64,000 nt of DNA from Carettochelys insculpta (GCF_033958435.1 NC_134137.1:63876001-63940000), one strand, 5' to 3'. Counted from the stretch's first letter, positions 11,001 through 22,708 are shown. The notes: generated by a model not told the origin, from the sequence alone. Numbers and translations are program-made.

Positions 11001-13278
11001 ATTGCTGCAAATCCATCCACTAAGTCCTGAGCATTGCCAACAGTCATGGTATTGTGTAGCAGGAGGCAATTAATGGCCCGTCACGTTCACATGACAACAG
11101 CCCCCACAATGGATTTTCCAACTCCAAAATTATTTCAAACTGACCAGTAGCAGTCCAGACCTGCAAGTTTCTACAGTACAATCTTTGTCAGGGCAGCTCT
11201 CATTCTGGTGTTTCTGCAGTGAAGGGCCAGGGTAACCTCAATCACACACCCAGAAATGTGGTCTTGTGCATGCAAAAGTTCCACAGGCACAGTTCATCAT
11301 CATCCCAAACCTGCACTGCAATGGGATCCCACCAATTAGAGCACATTTCCCAGGATTACAAGTGAGGCTCTGCTGTCTGCAACTGTTCCATCAATGCCAC
11401 CAACAACCTTGAATTGGCACTTACTACGTTCCACAGCAATCTGGTTTGCCAGACCTCTCAAACTGCCCCAAACCATACAGGGGTGAGGTGGGCAGTTTGG
11501 GGAGTTTGAAAGCCTCAACTCTGAGACAAGTCACCTGACAGGCTGCTCCTGATCAATTTAGCCCAGGTTTTCCAGCTGCTTGCCAGGCAGGCCTCCAGAG
11601 AGTGGGAGAACCTGGGGATTGGGCATTGGTGCCAGCTCTGTGGGTACTCTTGGGCTGGAGCACCCACAGACAAAAATAATATATGATCAGCACCCACCGG
11701 CCACCCACCAATCAGCTGCTCAGTTGTGGGTGGGAGGACCTAGCAGAAGAAGGTAAAGCAGAGGCAAGAAGAGGCTACATGGGGGTGGTGCCTGGGGCAG
11801 AGCTTGGATAGAGCACCCCCCCATGAAAGGAGTCAGTGCCTGTGGGGCTAGGAAAGATTTTCCACAGGAAAAAGATTTTTTTCCCCCAGACAAAATTAAG
11901 ATTTTGCAGAAGCTGAGTTTTCCATCAAAACATTCATTCATTCATTCATTCATCCATCCATCCCAAGGGGAAATTTCTAACCGCCTCTAGTTCCTACTTT
12001 GTATTAGCTAACATAAACTAACAAAAGGCAAAATCCTAGTGATGATAAGTGCTTGCAATGTTAAAGCGTTAGCTTGTTGAGCTAAATTTTAATCTCTCTC
12101 ATCGCGTTCACCTTGACATAAAAACATATATGAAAGCCACAATTTGTCTTATCTTCACTAGAATTTTAGCTGGTACCTTATTTCTTATTGTGGTCACAGC
12201 CTAAGTATTCCAACCTTCTAAGACAATACATCTCTCCATGCAGCCATAGTTCTGCTGCAGTCACCAGTTAACTGTTATACAGGTTGTACATGATGATTTT
12301 CCAAAGATGTTTAGTCTCTAACATGATATGGATAATGTCTTACAATAAATACACCATAGGTCAGCTCAAATCAGTCTTAATGGGAAGAGAACGGTTAATT
12401 CTGCCTTTATTTTTCTTAACTGAGTTCAGACAGCACAAGATGTTGTCCATTTCATGAATCTTCCAGATATCAGATAAATTCATAAATCTGATAACACATT
12501 GATTTATGTATCTGATAAGAGAATGCTGACTTCATACAATCAAGAAAGTCTGAAGGGAATATTATATACGGCGCTGAGAAGGTTTTTAAAAAATAAATCA
12601 ATCATACATAAGCTGTTCCATAAAACCTGCAGTTTCATCTATCTTGTATGATATATAGTGGCTAATGCAAAATTACATGAAAGTTATATGAAGTCTGCAA
12701 ACTTAAGCACTGTGAATTATTTAAAAATGCAAAGTTAATATTCTTTTAGCAATATTTACCTGGCCAAAAGGCACTAGTTACACCAGGGACGGTTTGGTCG
12801 TGGGTGTGTGTGTTATATGAACAGTTTAGAAAATAATCCAACTATTGAGACAGAATGGGCTCCAATTGTCAAGAACTGATCATGGACATAGATGAAAAAG
12901 GATTAAATACTGAAACAGTATATGGTCACTCCATATTTAAATATATGATTGAAATGAATTATTTTACTATCTAAACAACTGAGCCAGGAAAGGAAGTTCA
13001 CTAAGCAGGGAAGCAGGTAGAACAGCTGACCAACTAAAAGTAGACAAGATATGAATAGTGGTTGGGAATAGAGGATCTCCAAAACCCTCAAATATTTGTA
13101 TAATAATCTGGGATTAGCTGGGAGATGGATGACATCAAGTTTACTCAGGAAAATGGGTGTCGCTACTATGAAATAAAATTAGAAACAGAGAGTGACATTC
13201 TAGATAAACTTTCACAGGAAAGGCCACCTGTACAAACTTCACTGATGTTCCATGGGCTAACAGGAGGTATATTAATAT
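8011..13278. other. Unique, mostly AT-rich DNA with no identified gene
   Basis: The longest open frames here (for example 8867-9163 and 11720-11941, both minus) show no recognisable domain and no splice-site pattern I trust. A CAGCACCC-rich stretch near 11640-11820 may be a degraded DNA transposon, but I cannot name it. Confidence 0.5.
11931..11964. repeat. (CATT)n / (CATC)n microsatellite
   Basis: About five CATT units followed by three CATC units. Confidence 0.9.
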
Positions 13279-13291
13279 CTCACAACATCTA
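13279..13291. repeat. 13-bp target-site duplication (partner 13758-13770)
   Basis: CTCACAACATCTA is present identically on both sides of the Penelope-like remnant. Confidence 0.9.
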
Positions 13292-13757
13292 TCAAAACAA
13301 AAAGCAGTCAAGTAGCACTTTAAAGACTAGCAAAGTAATTTATTAAGTGAGCTTTCGTGGGACAGACCCACTACTTCAGACCATAGCCAGACCAGAACAG
13401 TCTCAATATTTAAGGCACAGAGAACCAAAAGCAGTAATCAAGGAGGACAAATCACAAAAAAAATGATCAAGGTGAGCAAATCAGAGAGTGGAGGGCTGGT
13501 GAAGGGAAGGTCAAGAATTAGCTTAAGCTAAGTATGCAGACGAGCCCCTATAGTGACCCAGAAAATTCCCATCCCGGTTCAAACCACATGTTAATTTACC
13601 AAATTTGAATATAAAAGCCAGCTCGGTTGTTTCTCTTGAAGTGGGTCTGTCCACGAAAGCTCACCTAATAAATTATTTTGCTAGTCTTTAAAGTGCTACT
13701 TGACTGCTTTTTGTTTTGATAGTATATAGACTAGCACAGTTCCCTCTCTGTTACTAC
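13292..13757 (+). mobile_element. Penelope-like element, coding region deleted, fold-back remnant
   Basis: The two ends are inverted copies. The left begins TCAAAACAAAAAGCAGTCAA and the right contains the reverse (CTTTAAAGTGCTACTTGACTG, then TTTTGTTTTGATAGT). The interior matches the 3' non-coding part of the copy at 15203-16107, with all reverse transcriptase and endonuclease sequence gone. It is flanked by a perfect 13-bp direct repeat, CTCACAACATCTA, at 13279-13291 and 13758-13770, which fixes both boundaries. Inverted terminal structures and target duplications of this length fit Penelope-like elements. Confidence 0.8.
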
Positions 13758-13770
13758 TCACAACATCTAC

Positions 13771-15191
13771 TCACTCTAGGGAGTTCCATGTTTTCAGAGC
13801 ACATGCCAGCAGAGCTAGAGGGTTAATGATTCCAGAAGGACTTACAGGACAATTTCTAACAGGCAGCAAAGTTGACAAGAGAGATCAAAGCACTGGAGGC
13901 ATAGATGGCCGTCTGCCCTTTTGCTGTTAGTGAATACTTGCTTACCCAGCAAGTGCACAAAACTGAACCTTATTAAGCTAAGCTGTTACCCAGTTTAAAG
14001 CTATTGATGTTTTTGTGTGGTATTTTTAAGGATTATTTTAATTAAAACACTTGAGGGTTTTTTTTCGATTCATTCTTTAGCATGAGGAAAGAGATAGGGG
14101 AAGGTGGAGGCTAGAACGTAAGGCCTCTTTGAAAGGTACATACCCAATGACCATCTCTCAGTACAATTAATGCTAGGTCCACAGTCAACGTAAACCCCTG
14201 ATGACCGCAAAGATGAGAATCATTTTATAGTTGTCAGAAGTCCCATAAAAAGAGAGCTGGCAGTGACCCCCTATATTTAGATTGCCAAAGAAATTCCATT
14301 TTTAAAGCTTCTTGTGACTTTTTTTTTTCAGAAGCACCAACTACCATGGCAGAAAACCATAACATTCAGCAGGAATAAAACCCTCAGGCTAGAGGAATGT
14401 CTCTCTTTGTCCCATCAAATTCTATTTAGCTTTGGCTGAGCTATAAGTTATTAAAAATCACTAACTCCCTGATGTAGCTTGCATTCCTTGGGAAAATTTT
14501 AGCAGGGTGTCAAAATGATGTGAAAAGGAGCATTCTAAGACTGGATTTATGCTGCCACCAAACAAATGAACAATACTGCAACACATGACACTGGGGCACT
14601 CATGGACCCGCCCCTGACACAGCCGAAGATTCAGGGAAAGGTGTGCATTTCCCCCACTCCAGCCACAATCCTTCCCAGACCTCATGGCCCCAACAGTCTA
14701 TCACCACCACATAAGACAGAGGCTCTCCACCTATCTGTGTTGGGCGGAATAGGAGCAACAATCAGGCCAGGTTCACCTAACTATCCCCTGAGATCCAGTA
14801 CATGGTATCAGAGTTCATCCCCATTCTGAGAGAGCCGCTTTCCCCTGGTGCCAGCTGACATAGTTAGTCCTGTAACTGGAATGGCAGAAGCAAGTGCTAG
14901 TTAGAAATTCAGGCCTCACACCTTTATCCTGAAGAATGATGGATATATTCTTCAAAACATCCTCTAGAAACTGCATACAAAAGCATTATATTTGAAGAAT
15001 GTTACTCAGGTTGCAAAGACAAGTCTTGGAATGTTAGGAAATGCCAGATTACAGATACCTTCTAAATTCGGCCTTTGTACACTTACAGCATGTCTAATTA
15101 CATCAAACTATCTCCATAGGACCCCGATTCATTTAGCCCATAGGTTAAATTGGCAAGAGTCAGAGCTCAAGCAACCATAAAACTGACATTC
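13771..15191. other. Unique DNA, nothing identified
   Basis: AT-rich, with no recognised repeat or frame. The frame at 14566-14829 has no domain I know. Confidence 0.55.
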
Positions 15192-15202
15192 TCTACATTG
15201 TG

Positions 15203-16107
15203 AAAACAAAAAAGCAGTAAAGTAGCACTGTAAAGACTGACAAAATCATTTATTAGGTGAGCTTTCATGGGACAGACCCACTTCTTCAGACCACAGCCAT
15301 ACCAGAACAGACTCAATATTTAAGGCACAGAGAACCAAAAATAGCAATAAAGGTTGACAAATCAGAAAAATATTATCAAAGTGAGCAAATCAGAGAGCAG
15401 AGGGGTGTTGGGGGGGAGTCAAGAATTAGATTAAGCCAAGTATGCAAAAGAGCCCCTATAATGACCCAGAAAATTTGCATCCCGGTTCAAACCATGTGTT
15501 ACTGCTTCGAATTTGAATATAAAAGAGAGTTCAGCAGCCTCTCTTTCAAGACTGTTGTGAAAATTCCTCTTCAATAAGACGCAGACTTTTAAGGCATTAA
15601 CAGAATGGCCCACTCCATTAAAATGTTGGCTGACCGGTTTGTGGATCAGGAGTGTTTTTATGTCTGTTTTGTGCCCATTAACTCTTTGTCTAAGAGAGTT
15701 TGATGTCTGTCCAATATACAAAGCATCTGGGCATTGTTGGCACATGATGGCATATATGATGTTAGCTGAGGAACATGAGAATGTGCCCGTGATTCTGTGA
15801 CTAACCTGTTTAGGTCCAGTGATGGTATCTCCAGAATAGATATGTGGACAAAGCTGGCAGTGGGCTTTGCGGCAAGGAAAAGTTCCGGGACTGGTGCTCC
15901 TGCGGTATAGACTGTGGTTGTGGATGAGAATCCTCATAAGGTTGGGAGGTTGTCTGTAGGAGAGAACAGGCCTATCACCTAGGGCCTTCCAGGGTGTGGC
16001 ATCCTGATTAAGGATAGGTTGTAGGTCTTTAATAAAGCCACAGTCTACTTTACTGCTTTTTTGTTTTGATAGTATATAGACTAGCACAGCTTTCTCTCTG
16101 TTATTAT
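15203..16107 (-). mobile_element. Penelope-like element, 5'-truncated, minus strand
   Basis: Carries the C-terminal GIY-YIG coding part on the minus strand, followed leftward by the same 3' region as the remnant at 13292-13757. At the right edge the coding part is joined directly to a terminal-repeat piece (TTTTGTTTTGATAGTATATA). Imperfect direct repeats TCTACATTGTG (15192-15202) and TCTACATCATG (16108-16118), 8 of 11 matching, are a plausible target duplication. Confidence 0.8.
15431..16060 (-). pseudogene. Penelope-like ORF, C-terminal linker and GIY-YIG endonuclease
   Basis: This domain nicks DNA for target-primed reverse transcription in Penelope-like elements. In the open frame that runs 16087 to 15431, the first dozen residues come from the joined terminal repeat. 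Then come the linker (PWKALGDRPVLSYRQPPNL), a Cys/His cluster (C72, H76, C77, C80), the GIY-like IIYAI at 110-114 with CQQC at 116-119, the YIG box YIGQT at 124-128, and the conserved R/H/K run LRQRVNGHK at 132-140. The reverse transcriptase is missing. The frame has stayed open, so the copy may be fairly young, but it cannot retrotranspose on its own. Confidence 0.85.
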
Positions 16108-16118
16108 TCTACATCATG

Positions 16119-16497
16119 AGTGCTTGTCTCTGAAATCCACATCCACCTCTAATGGGGGATCTTCTTCTCAAACATAACAAACTCCTCCCTGTAATAGGTG
16201 AAATGTGGGTCAGAGTGGGGCCTTGATAACAATTACTTTCTTATTTCATGATTTTGCTTAATTTCTCAACCTGAACATTTCTACAGAATTGCTTTTTTAT
16301 GTCTCTGTTTAAGGCAAGAAGGTTTTTTTGTTTTGTCTAGATGCACTACTAGAGTCAGAAAGTCTACTAAATGATTTAACCTATACCCCGATCAGCACAG
16401 AACTGATTCCTGCAGTAAATTTTATTTATGTTGTCCAGTCCAATCTAGAGTAGGTCCACATGTCCCAAGTGATGTGGCTTGTACATTTTTTTCAGGA
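16119..16497. other. Unique DNA, nothing identified
   Basis: AT-rich spacer between the Penelope-like copy and a LINE tail. Confidence 0.5.
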
Positions 16498-16780
16498 GTA
16501 TATTCATAGAATATTAGTGCTGGAAGAGACCTTAGGAGCTCATCAAATCCAACCCTCTGCTCAAAACAGAACAATCATGACACAAAGACCAATTCCCCAG
16601 TCTCACAGATTTCACTGTCAGGAAGTTTTGCCTTATATGCCGTCTATATTTTCCCTTTCAGAATTCCACCCTATTGCTCCTAGAGATGCCTCTTTTTACC
16701 ACCTACGGTAATTCTTCACCATTCTCCATGCCCAGAATGTCCAAATACATGTAAGCAGTTATGTCTCCATTTTGTCACCA
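16498..16780 (-). mobile_element. Old CR1-type LINE 3' end
   Basis: Reads, in reverse orientation, the CR1 tail signature (TCATAGAAT... followed by GGAAGAGACCTTAGGAG...TCCAACCC). It then degrades. No open frame is left. Confidence 0.6.
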
Positions 16781-16802
16781 CTAAGACCATACCAAATGCA
16801 TG

Positions 16803-17930
16803 ATTAGCTTCTTTGATGAGGTAACAAGCTCTGTGGACATGGGGAAGTCAGTAGATGTGATATACCTTGACTTCATCAAGGCTTTTGATATGGTCTCCCA
16901 CAACATTCTTGTCCATAAATTAAGGAAATCTGGATTGGATCCTTGGACTATAAGATGGATAGAAAGCTGGCTTGATGGTCGGGCCCAATGGGTAGTGGTC
17001 AATGACTCAATATCTGGATAGTGGTCTGTTTCAAGTGGAGTGCCGCAAGGCTCAGTTCTAGGGCCAGTGTTATTCAATATCTTTATTAATGACCTGCACG
17101 AGGGACTGGGTTGCACCCTCAGCAAGTTCGCGGATGACACAAAACTAGGAGGAGAGGTAGATACATTGGAGGATAGAGAGAGAATCCAGAGGGACCTGGA
17201 TAAATTGGAGGACTGGGCCAAAAGAAATCTGCTGCAGTTCAATAAGGAGAAGTGTAGAGTCCTGCACCTGGGGCGGAAGAATCCCAAACATTGTTACAGG
17301 CTGGGGACTGACTGGCTCAGCAGCAGTGCGATGGAAAGGGACCTAGTGGTTAAGGTGGATGAAAGGCTGGATATGAGTAAACAGTGAGCCCTTGTAGCCA
17401 AGAAAGCTAACAGCATACTGGGGTGCATTAGGAGGAGCATTTCAAGCAGATCTAGAGAGGTAGCTATTCCTCTTTATTCAGCACTGGTGAGGCCACATCT
17501 GGAATATTGTGTCCAGTTCTGGGCCCCCCAGCATAAAAAGGATGTGGATTTGCTGGAGCAAATTCAGCGAAGGGCAACAAAAATGATTAAGGGTCTGGAG
17601 CACAAGACCTATGAAGATAGGCTGAGGGATTTGGGCTTGTTTAGTTTACAGAAGAGAAGACTTAGGGGTGATTTAATAGCAGCCTTCAACTTCCTGAAGG
17701 GGAGCTCTAAAAAGGAGGGTGAGAAACTGTTCTCAGTGATGTTGGATGGCAGAACAAGGACTAATGGTCAGAAGTTGAACAGGGAAAGTTGTAGGTTAGA
17801 TATTAGGAAAAACTACTTCAGCAGGCAGGTGGTGAAGCATTGGAATGTGTTGCCTAGAGAGGTGGTGGAGTCTCCATCCCTCAAGGTTTTTAAGTCCCAG
17901 ATGGACAAGGTCCTGGCTGGGATGACTTAG
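16803..17930 (+). pseudogene. CR1 ORF2 reverse transcriptase, two nonsense mutations
   Basis: One continuous frame encodes motif A ([11 protein letters not shown]), motif B ([20 protein letters not shown]), the catalytic FADDTKLGG, and the thumb and tail to KVLAGMT. It is interrupted by an in-frame TAG at 17019-17021 (in place of the residue before WSVSSG) and TGA at 17385-17387 (after MSKQ). No frameshift is needed between the three open pieces. The endonuclease half is missing. Inactive. Confidence 0.9.
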
Positions 17931-18018
17931 TAGGGGCTGATCCTGCTTGAAGCAGGGGGCTGGACTAGATGACCTCCTGAAGTTCCTTCCAGCCCTATGA
18001 TTCTGTGATTCTGTGATA
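16803..18018 (+). mobile_element. CR1 LINE, 5'-truncated, second subfamily
   Basis: Starts abruptly in the RT N-terminal region and ends in the repeated tail ATGATTCTGTGATTCTGTGA. Its sequence is closer to the copy at 38416-41790 than to those at 5368 and 21372, so at least two CR1 subfamilies are present. Confidence 0.9.
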
Positions 18019-18269
18019 TGGTGCACTTTGCTCAGTCACACTGAATTTTGGGAGGATAGTCACACGAACACTAGAGTCCTGGAGGAGTTGAACATAACCA
18101 GCACTGAAGCTATTATCATTCATCAACAACTTCGTTGGACTGATCCCATGGTTTGGATGTCTGATCAGTGCCTCCCAAAACAGATTCTGTTTTCTGAGTT
18201 GGAGGAAGGCCAGAGGAGTGTTGGGGGCAGAAGCAGAAGCCATATAAGCAGATGCTGAAAGCACACATG

Positions 18270-18705
18270 GGCTACGTATACCCTAGCCAAAAACTTCGAA
18301 ATGCCCATGCAAATGGCCATTTCGAAGTTCACTAATGAAGCGCTGAAATACATAGTCAGCGCCTCATTAGCATGTGGGCAGCTGCGGCACTTCCAAATTG
18401 ACGTGGCTCACCGCCACGCGGCTCGTCCAGACGGGGCTCCTTTTCAAAAGGACCCCGGCTACTTCGAAGTCCCCTTATTCCCATCTGCTCATAGGAATAA
18501 GGGGACTTAGAAGTAGCCGGGGTCCTTTCAAAAAGGAGCCCCGTCTGGACGAGCTGCGCAGCGGTGAGCTGCATCAATTTCGAAGTGCCGCGGCCGCCCG
18601 CTTGCTAATGAGGCACTTAATATGTATTTCAGCGCTTCATTAGTAAACTTCGAAATGGCCATTTGCATGGCCATTTCTAAGTTTTTGGCTAGTGTAGACA
18701 TGGCC
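18270..18705. mobile_element. Palindromic Harbinger-type MITE
   Basis: The ends GGCTACGTATACCCTAGCC and, on the reverse strand, GGCCATGTCTACACTAGCC pair up. The interior is nearly one long palindrome, including inverted copies of a CTACTTCGAAGTCCCCTTATT-like block around 18460-18525. It is flanked by ATG on both sides (18267-18269 and 18706-18708), a 3-bp target duplication. No coding capacity; the open frames in it are products of the palindrome. Confidence 0.8.
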
Positions 18706-18984
18706 ATGGAAAAGTGCAGCATTGGTGTCAACACTTGGGAGAACCTTGCCCAAAACCGTTCCCAGTGGAGAATAGTACTCCATGAGCGGACGGCGCAATT
18801 TGAGAGGTCCCACCACAGTGCAGATGAGGAGAAGCAGAGAAGGAAAAAGCATCAAAAACTGCCTCACTCCCTTCCAACAGCTACAAACACTTGCCTTTTC
18901 AGTGATTAAGACCTGAAATTCCAGAATTGTGCTGATCAGCCATCGACGGACTCACAAATAGGAGGGTGACATAAAGACATCCTA

Positions 18985-19360
18985 CTCATTATCGGGTGAC
19001 CGCCAAGAAGAAGACTACTCCTGGCTGGGGCTCTGTGGGCGTGTCTGTGTTAATTTGGTCCTGATCTGAAGCAGGGAGTTTCCTGAGCAGATGGTGTAGT
19101 TTCTTTTGGTATTCCTCAGTGGGACCAGAGGAAAGAGGCCTGTAGAATGTGGTATTCTTGAGTTGCCAGGCAACCTCCTGTTCATAGTCTGACTTATTCA
19201 TGATGACTACAGAACCTCTTTTGTCAGCCTCTTTGATTTTTATGTCAGAGTAATTGCAAGCAGGTACCAGAAGGAAGAGCCTGTGGGACTGCTGTGGAGA
19301 GGTGGCCCAGGGAATCAAGCAGCTGAAGCTTGAGACACTGTTGGCAGTTGCTATCATAGG
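18985..19360 (-). pseudogene. Penelope-like reverse transcriptase, N-terminal fragment
   Basis: The minus-strand frame contains IKEADKRGSVVIMNKSDY followed by WQLKNTTFYRPL. This is the signature just upstream of the RT core in Penelope-like proteins (A-D-K-G-G-x-V-V-x-M pattern, then YRPL). It lacks the catalytic YxDD part and the GIY-YIG domain. It may be a separate broken copy of the family found at 15203. The edges are uncertain. Confidence 0.65.
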
Positions 19361-20736
19361 GTTCTGGGCTGGAGCCCAGATAGAGGGCAGGCCTGGGCTC
19401 CCTCACTCCCCATCCCTCACCCTTTAAACATCATGGGAAAAGGACTGATCTGGTGAAGGGGTTCGTCTTGCCTGAATCACTTGGAGGGGCAGTAGAAACT
19501 AAAGAGTTTGGTCTTCTCTCTTTTCCGTATGCTAACTGATGGGAGTAGCTCACGAAAACAGGAAGTTGGTATCTGATCCAAGGGCTGCTGCAAGCCTCTG
19601 AGCAAATAATCTGCCAAAAAGCATGGAACCCACCAAGCTAGAGGAGGAGCTTTTTGTCACATAATAAAAGGGGCCTTCATAGCAATACAGCTGTGTCCAT
19701 ATTTGGAATTGTACCATTATAACTATTTGGGATAAAAAACCACACACCCATAGCAATCTAGTTATACAGGTTCAAAAAACATGTGCAGACAAACTGAAGA
19801 GTCAGCAGGTGATGGAAATGATGAGAAAATTGAGGACTGCTGTGAAGGAGGAACATGGTGTCTTTTAGGGAAAAATCACACATGCTCCATATTAGCAGGA
19901 TATGGAAGAATAATCCCCAACCTTCTATAAGATGCAAAGTAGAACTGAACATTTTTGTATGTATGAATGCTGGCAAAATACAAAGAGTATTTCAAACTAT
20001 TCACTCTCACCTCTAACTATATATAATGCATAGAGTTACTGAGATAGAATTTTGGTGCATTATTTATAGTGTTTTGATCTCATACAGTGGGAACTTATAA
20101 AGAATTTCCTTTTTCCATATCCATCACTGGACTGGAGATAATAGTCTGTTTGTGGCATCAGGAAACCCAAGCAGCCCTGTTAGCTTGTTGATAACAGTAG
20201 TGTAAGCAGGTGATTTGCACAGCAATTAAATATCCCATAGGCTTCATATTACCAAAATCAAATTTAATCAAACTGTATGGTCAGTGGCCTTTTTCCTCTC
20301 CTGATATTTTCTTTCAAGAAATAATGCCATAGTAGCAAGAGTCCTTTAAAATTCCTTAATGCTAAAAATCTGAAAGGACTATTTCTTATTTGGAAAACAA
20401 CAATTGGAGAATATTTCTCTTAGCTATTCAGAGAAATTAAAAGCTTCTTGTCTATATTCCATATTGAATGGAAGGCACCTTTTATATCAAAGGCGGTGCT
20501 AAGATATAAAATGTACAAACTTTATTCTCATGTATTTTCCAGTTTGTTAGATCTTTAATTTTCAGTGTCAATTGATTAGGCATTTTGAACATTAGACTCG
20601 GTGGACATGAAATGGTAACCTATGTGTTTACTGACAGCCTGGAATAGTATCTCTCTTTTTACCTTTACATAGCCTCTTTACATCAGTCATGTAAGATGGG
20701 ACTATGTTGTTTGCTGCTGAACCACTCACAGGCTCT
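19361..20736. other. Unique AT-rich DNA, nothing identified
   Basis: No recognisable frame or repeat. Confidence 0.5.
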
Positions 20737-21128
20737 GGCTACACTGCATTCTGCTTTCGGAAGTGGAATGCAAATGAATGGGACTGGAAATGCCGGTGAG
20801 GTGCGGATTTGCATATCTTGCACCTTATTTGCTTATTCTCACAGAATCTTGCTTCCAGAAGAGCCTTTTCCAGAAGCAAAACCAGCCATGTATATAGCGT
20901 CCCCTCAAAAACAAACCCCGTTTTCAAAAGAACCCCTCTTCCTGAAACAAAATAGATAGAAGGGTTCTTTTGAAAACAGGGGTTTTGCTTCCCAAAAAGG
21001 CTCTTCTGGAAGGGCGATCATGCAAGAATATGCAAATGAGGCATACAATACATAAATCTGTGCCTCATCTGCATTTCTGATCTCACTCATTTGCATTCCA
21101 CTTCCAAAAGCATAATGCAGTGTAGCTT
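20737..21128. mobile_element. Palindromic MITE, GGCTACACTGCATT ends
   Basis: Left end GGCTACACTGCATTCTGC and reverse-strand right end AAGCTACACTGCATTATGC are inverted repeats. Almost the whole 390 bp folds on itself, including GGAAGTGGAATGCAAATGA near both ends and a central CCTTCTATC/GATAGAAGG-like hinge. The termini differ from the TCTACAC family, so it is a separate MITE family. No clear target duplication. Confidence 0.65.
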
Positions 21129-21371
21129 CAGTCATATTGGCACCACCCAGATTTTCCTCCCTGTTTTAGTTTCCCATTACTTTTTTCTGATTTTGGAATT
21201 TATCTGGCTGTGTGTCAGCCTCGCACACCAAAATCGTAAATTAAGTGAGCTTTTGGCCTACTTTCAGGTAACAGTGACAAACAGAAGCTGTGCTGTTCTG
21301 TGAGTTGGGAAGAGTTGCCCCAGCCTTAGATTCCCCTTCCAGAAAGATCTCAGGACTACCTGTCCACAAAA

Positions 21372-22708
21372 AATCATAGAATCATAGAAGAGTAGGACTG
21401 GAAGGGACCTTGAGAGGCCATCGAGTCCAGCCCCCTGCCCTCATGGCAGGACCAAGCACTTTCTAGACCATCCCTGAAAGCCATCTATCTAACCTCTTCT
21501 TAAATATCTCCAGTGACGGAGATTCTACCACCTCCTTTGGCAATTCATTCCAGTGTTTGATCACCCTGACAGTTAGGAACTTTTTCCTAATGTCCAACCT
21601 GAACCTCCCCTGCTGCAATTTCAGTCCATTGCCTCTTGTTCTATCCTCAGAGGCAAGGAAGAACAAGTTCCCTCCCTCTGCCTTATGACACCCTTTTAAA
21701 TACCTGAAAACTGCTATCATGTCCCCCCTCAATCTTCTCTTTTCCAAGCTAAACAAGCCCAATTCTTTCAGCCTTTCTTCATAGGTCATGTTCTCTAGAC
21801 CTTTGATCATTCTCGTTGCTCTCCTCTGGACCCTCTCCAATTTCTCCACATCCTTCCTGAACTGCGGTGCCCAGAACTGGACACAATACTCCAGCTGAGG
21901 CCTAACCAGCGCAGAGTAGAGCGGGAGAATGACTTCTCGTGTCTTGCTCACAACACACCTGTTAATGCATCCTAGAATCATGTTTGCCTTTTTCGCAACA
22001 GCATCACGCTGTTGACTCATATTTAGCTTGTGGTCCACTATAACCCCCAGATCCCTTTCTGCTGTACTCATTCCTAGGCAGTCCTTTCCCATTCTGTATG
22101 TGTGACACTGATTGTTTCTTCCTAAGTGGAGCACTTTGCATTTGTCCTTATTAAACTTCATCCTGTTTACCTCAGCCCATTTCTCCAGTTTATCCAGATC
22201 CTTTTGAATTATGACCCTATCCTCCAAGGAAGTTGCAACCCCTCCCAGCTTGGTATCATCTGCAAACTTAATAAGTGTACTTTCTATGTCAATATCTAAA
22301 TCGTTAATGAAGATATTGAACAGAACCGGTCCTAAAACAGACCCCTGTGGAACCCCACTAGTTATACTTTTCCAGCCGGATTGAAAACCATTAATAACTA
22401 CTCTCTGGGTACGGTTATTCAGCCAGTTGTTCACCCACCTTATAGTAGCCCCATCTAAGTTGTATTTGCATAGTTTATTGATAAGTATATTATGTGAGAC
22501 CGTGTCAAATGCTTTACTGAAGTCTAGGTATACCACATCCACCGCTTCTCCCTTATCCACAAGACTCGTTATTCTATCAAAGAAAGCTATTAGATTGGTT
22601 TGACATGATCTGTTTTTAACAAAGCCATGCTGGCTGTTCCCTAGCACCTCACCACCTTCCAATTGCTTGCAGATGATTTCTTTAATTACCTGCTCCATTA
22701 TCTTTCCA
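21372..22708 (-). mobile_element. CR1 LINE, 5'-truncated, best-preserved copy
   Basis: The minus strand carries an open RT frame and a 3' UTR ending in ATGATTCTATGATTT at 21372. The 5' break is near 22708, inside the RT N-terminal region. Confidence 0.9.
21463..22698 (-). CDS. CR1 ORF2 reverse transcriptase, C-terminal 411 codons, open but partial
   Basis: An uninterrupted frame with the RT core: a QHGFVKNRS region, motif A VVYLDFSKAFD with catalytic D59, motif [18 protein letters not shown] (114-130), motif C FADD at 145-148, then thumb and tail ending RLDRWLSGMV. The Met at 22698 is internal (context of MEQVIKEII); full-length CR1 ORF2 is roughly 900-1000 residues with an N-terminal APE endonuclease, absent here. 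All catalytic Asp residues are present and there is no stop or frameshift. This suggests a younger insertion, though the truncated copy is non-autonomous and lacks a promoter. Confidence 0.85.
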   Translation of the reverse strand: MEQVIKEIICKQLEGGEVLGNSQHGFVKNRSCQTNLIAFFDRITSLVDKGEAVDVVYLDFSKAFDTVSHNILINKLCKYNLDGATIRWVNNWLNNRTQRVVINGFQSGWKSITSGVPQGSVLGPVLFNIFINDLDIDIESTLIKFADDTKLGGVATSLEDRVIIQKDLDKLEKWAEVNRMKFNKDKCKVLHLGRNNQCHTYRMGKDCLGMSTAERDLGVIVDHKLNMSQQRDAVAKKANMILGCINRCVVSKTREVILPLYSALVRPQLEYCVQFWAPQFRKDVEKLERVQRRATRMIKGLENMTYEERLKELGLFSLEKRRLRGDMIAVFRYLKGCHKAEGGNLFFLASEDRTRGNGLKLQQGRFRLDIRKKFLTVRVIKHWNELPKEVVESPSLEIFKKRLDRWLSGMV

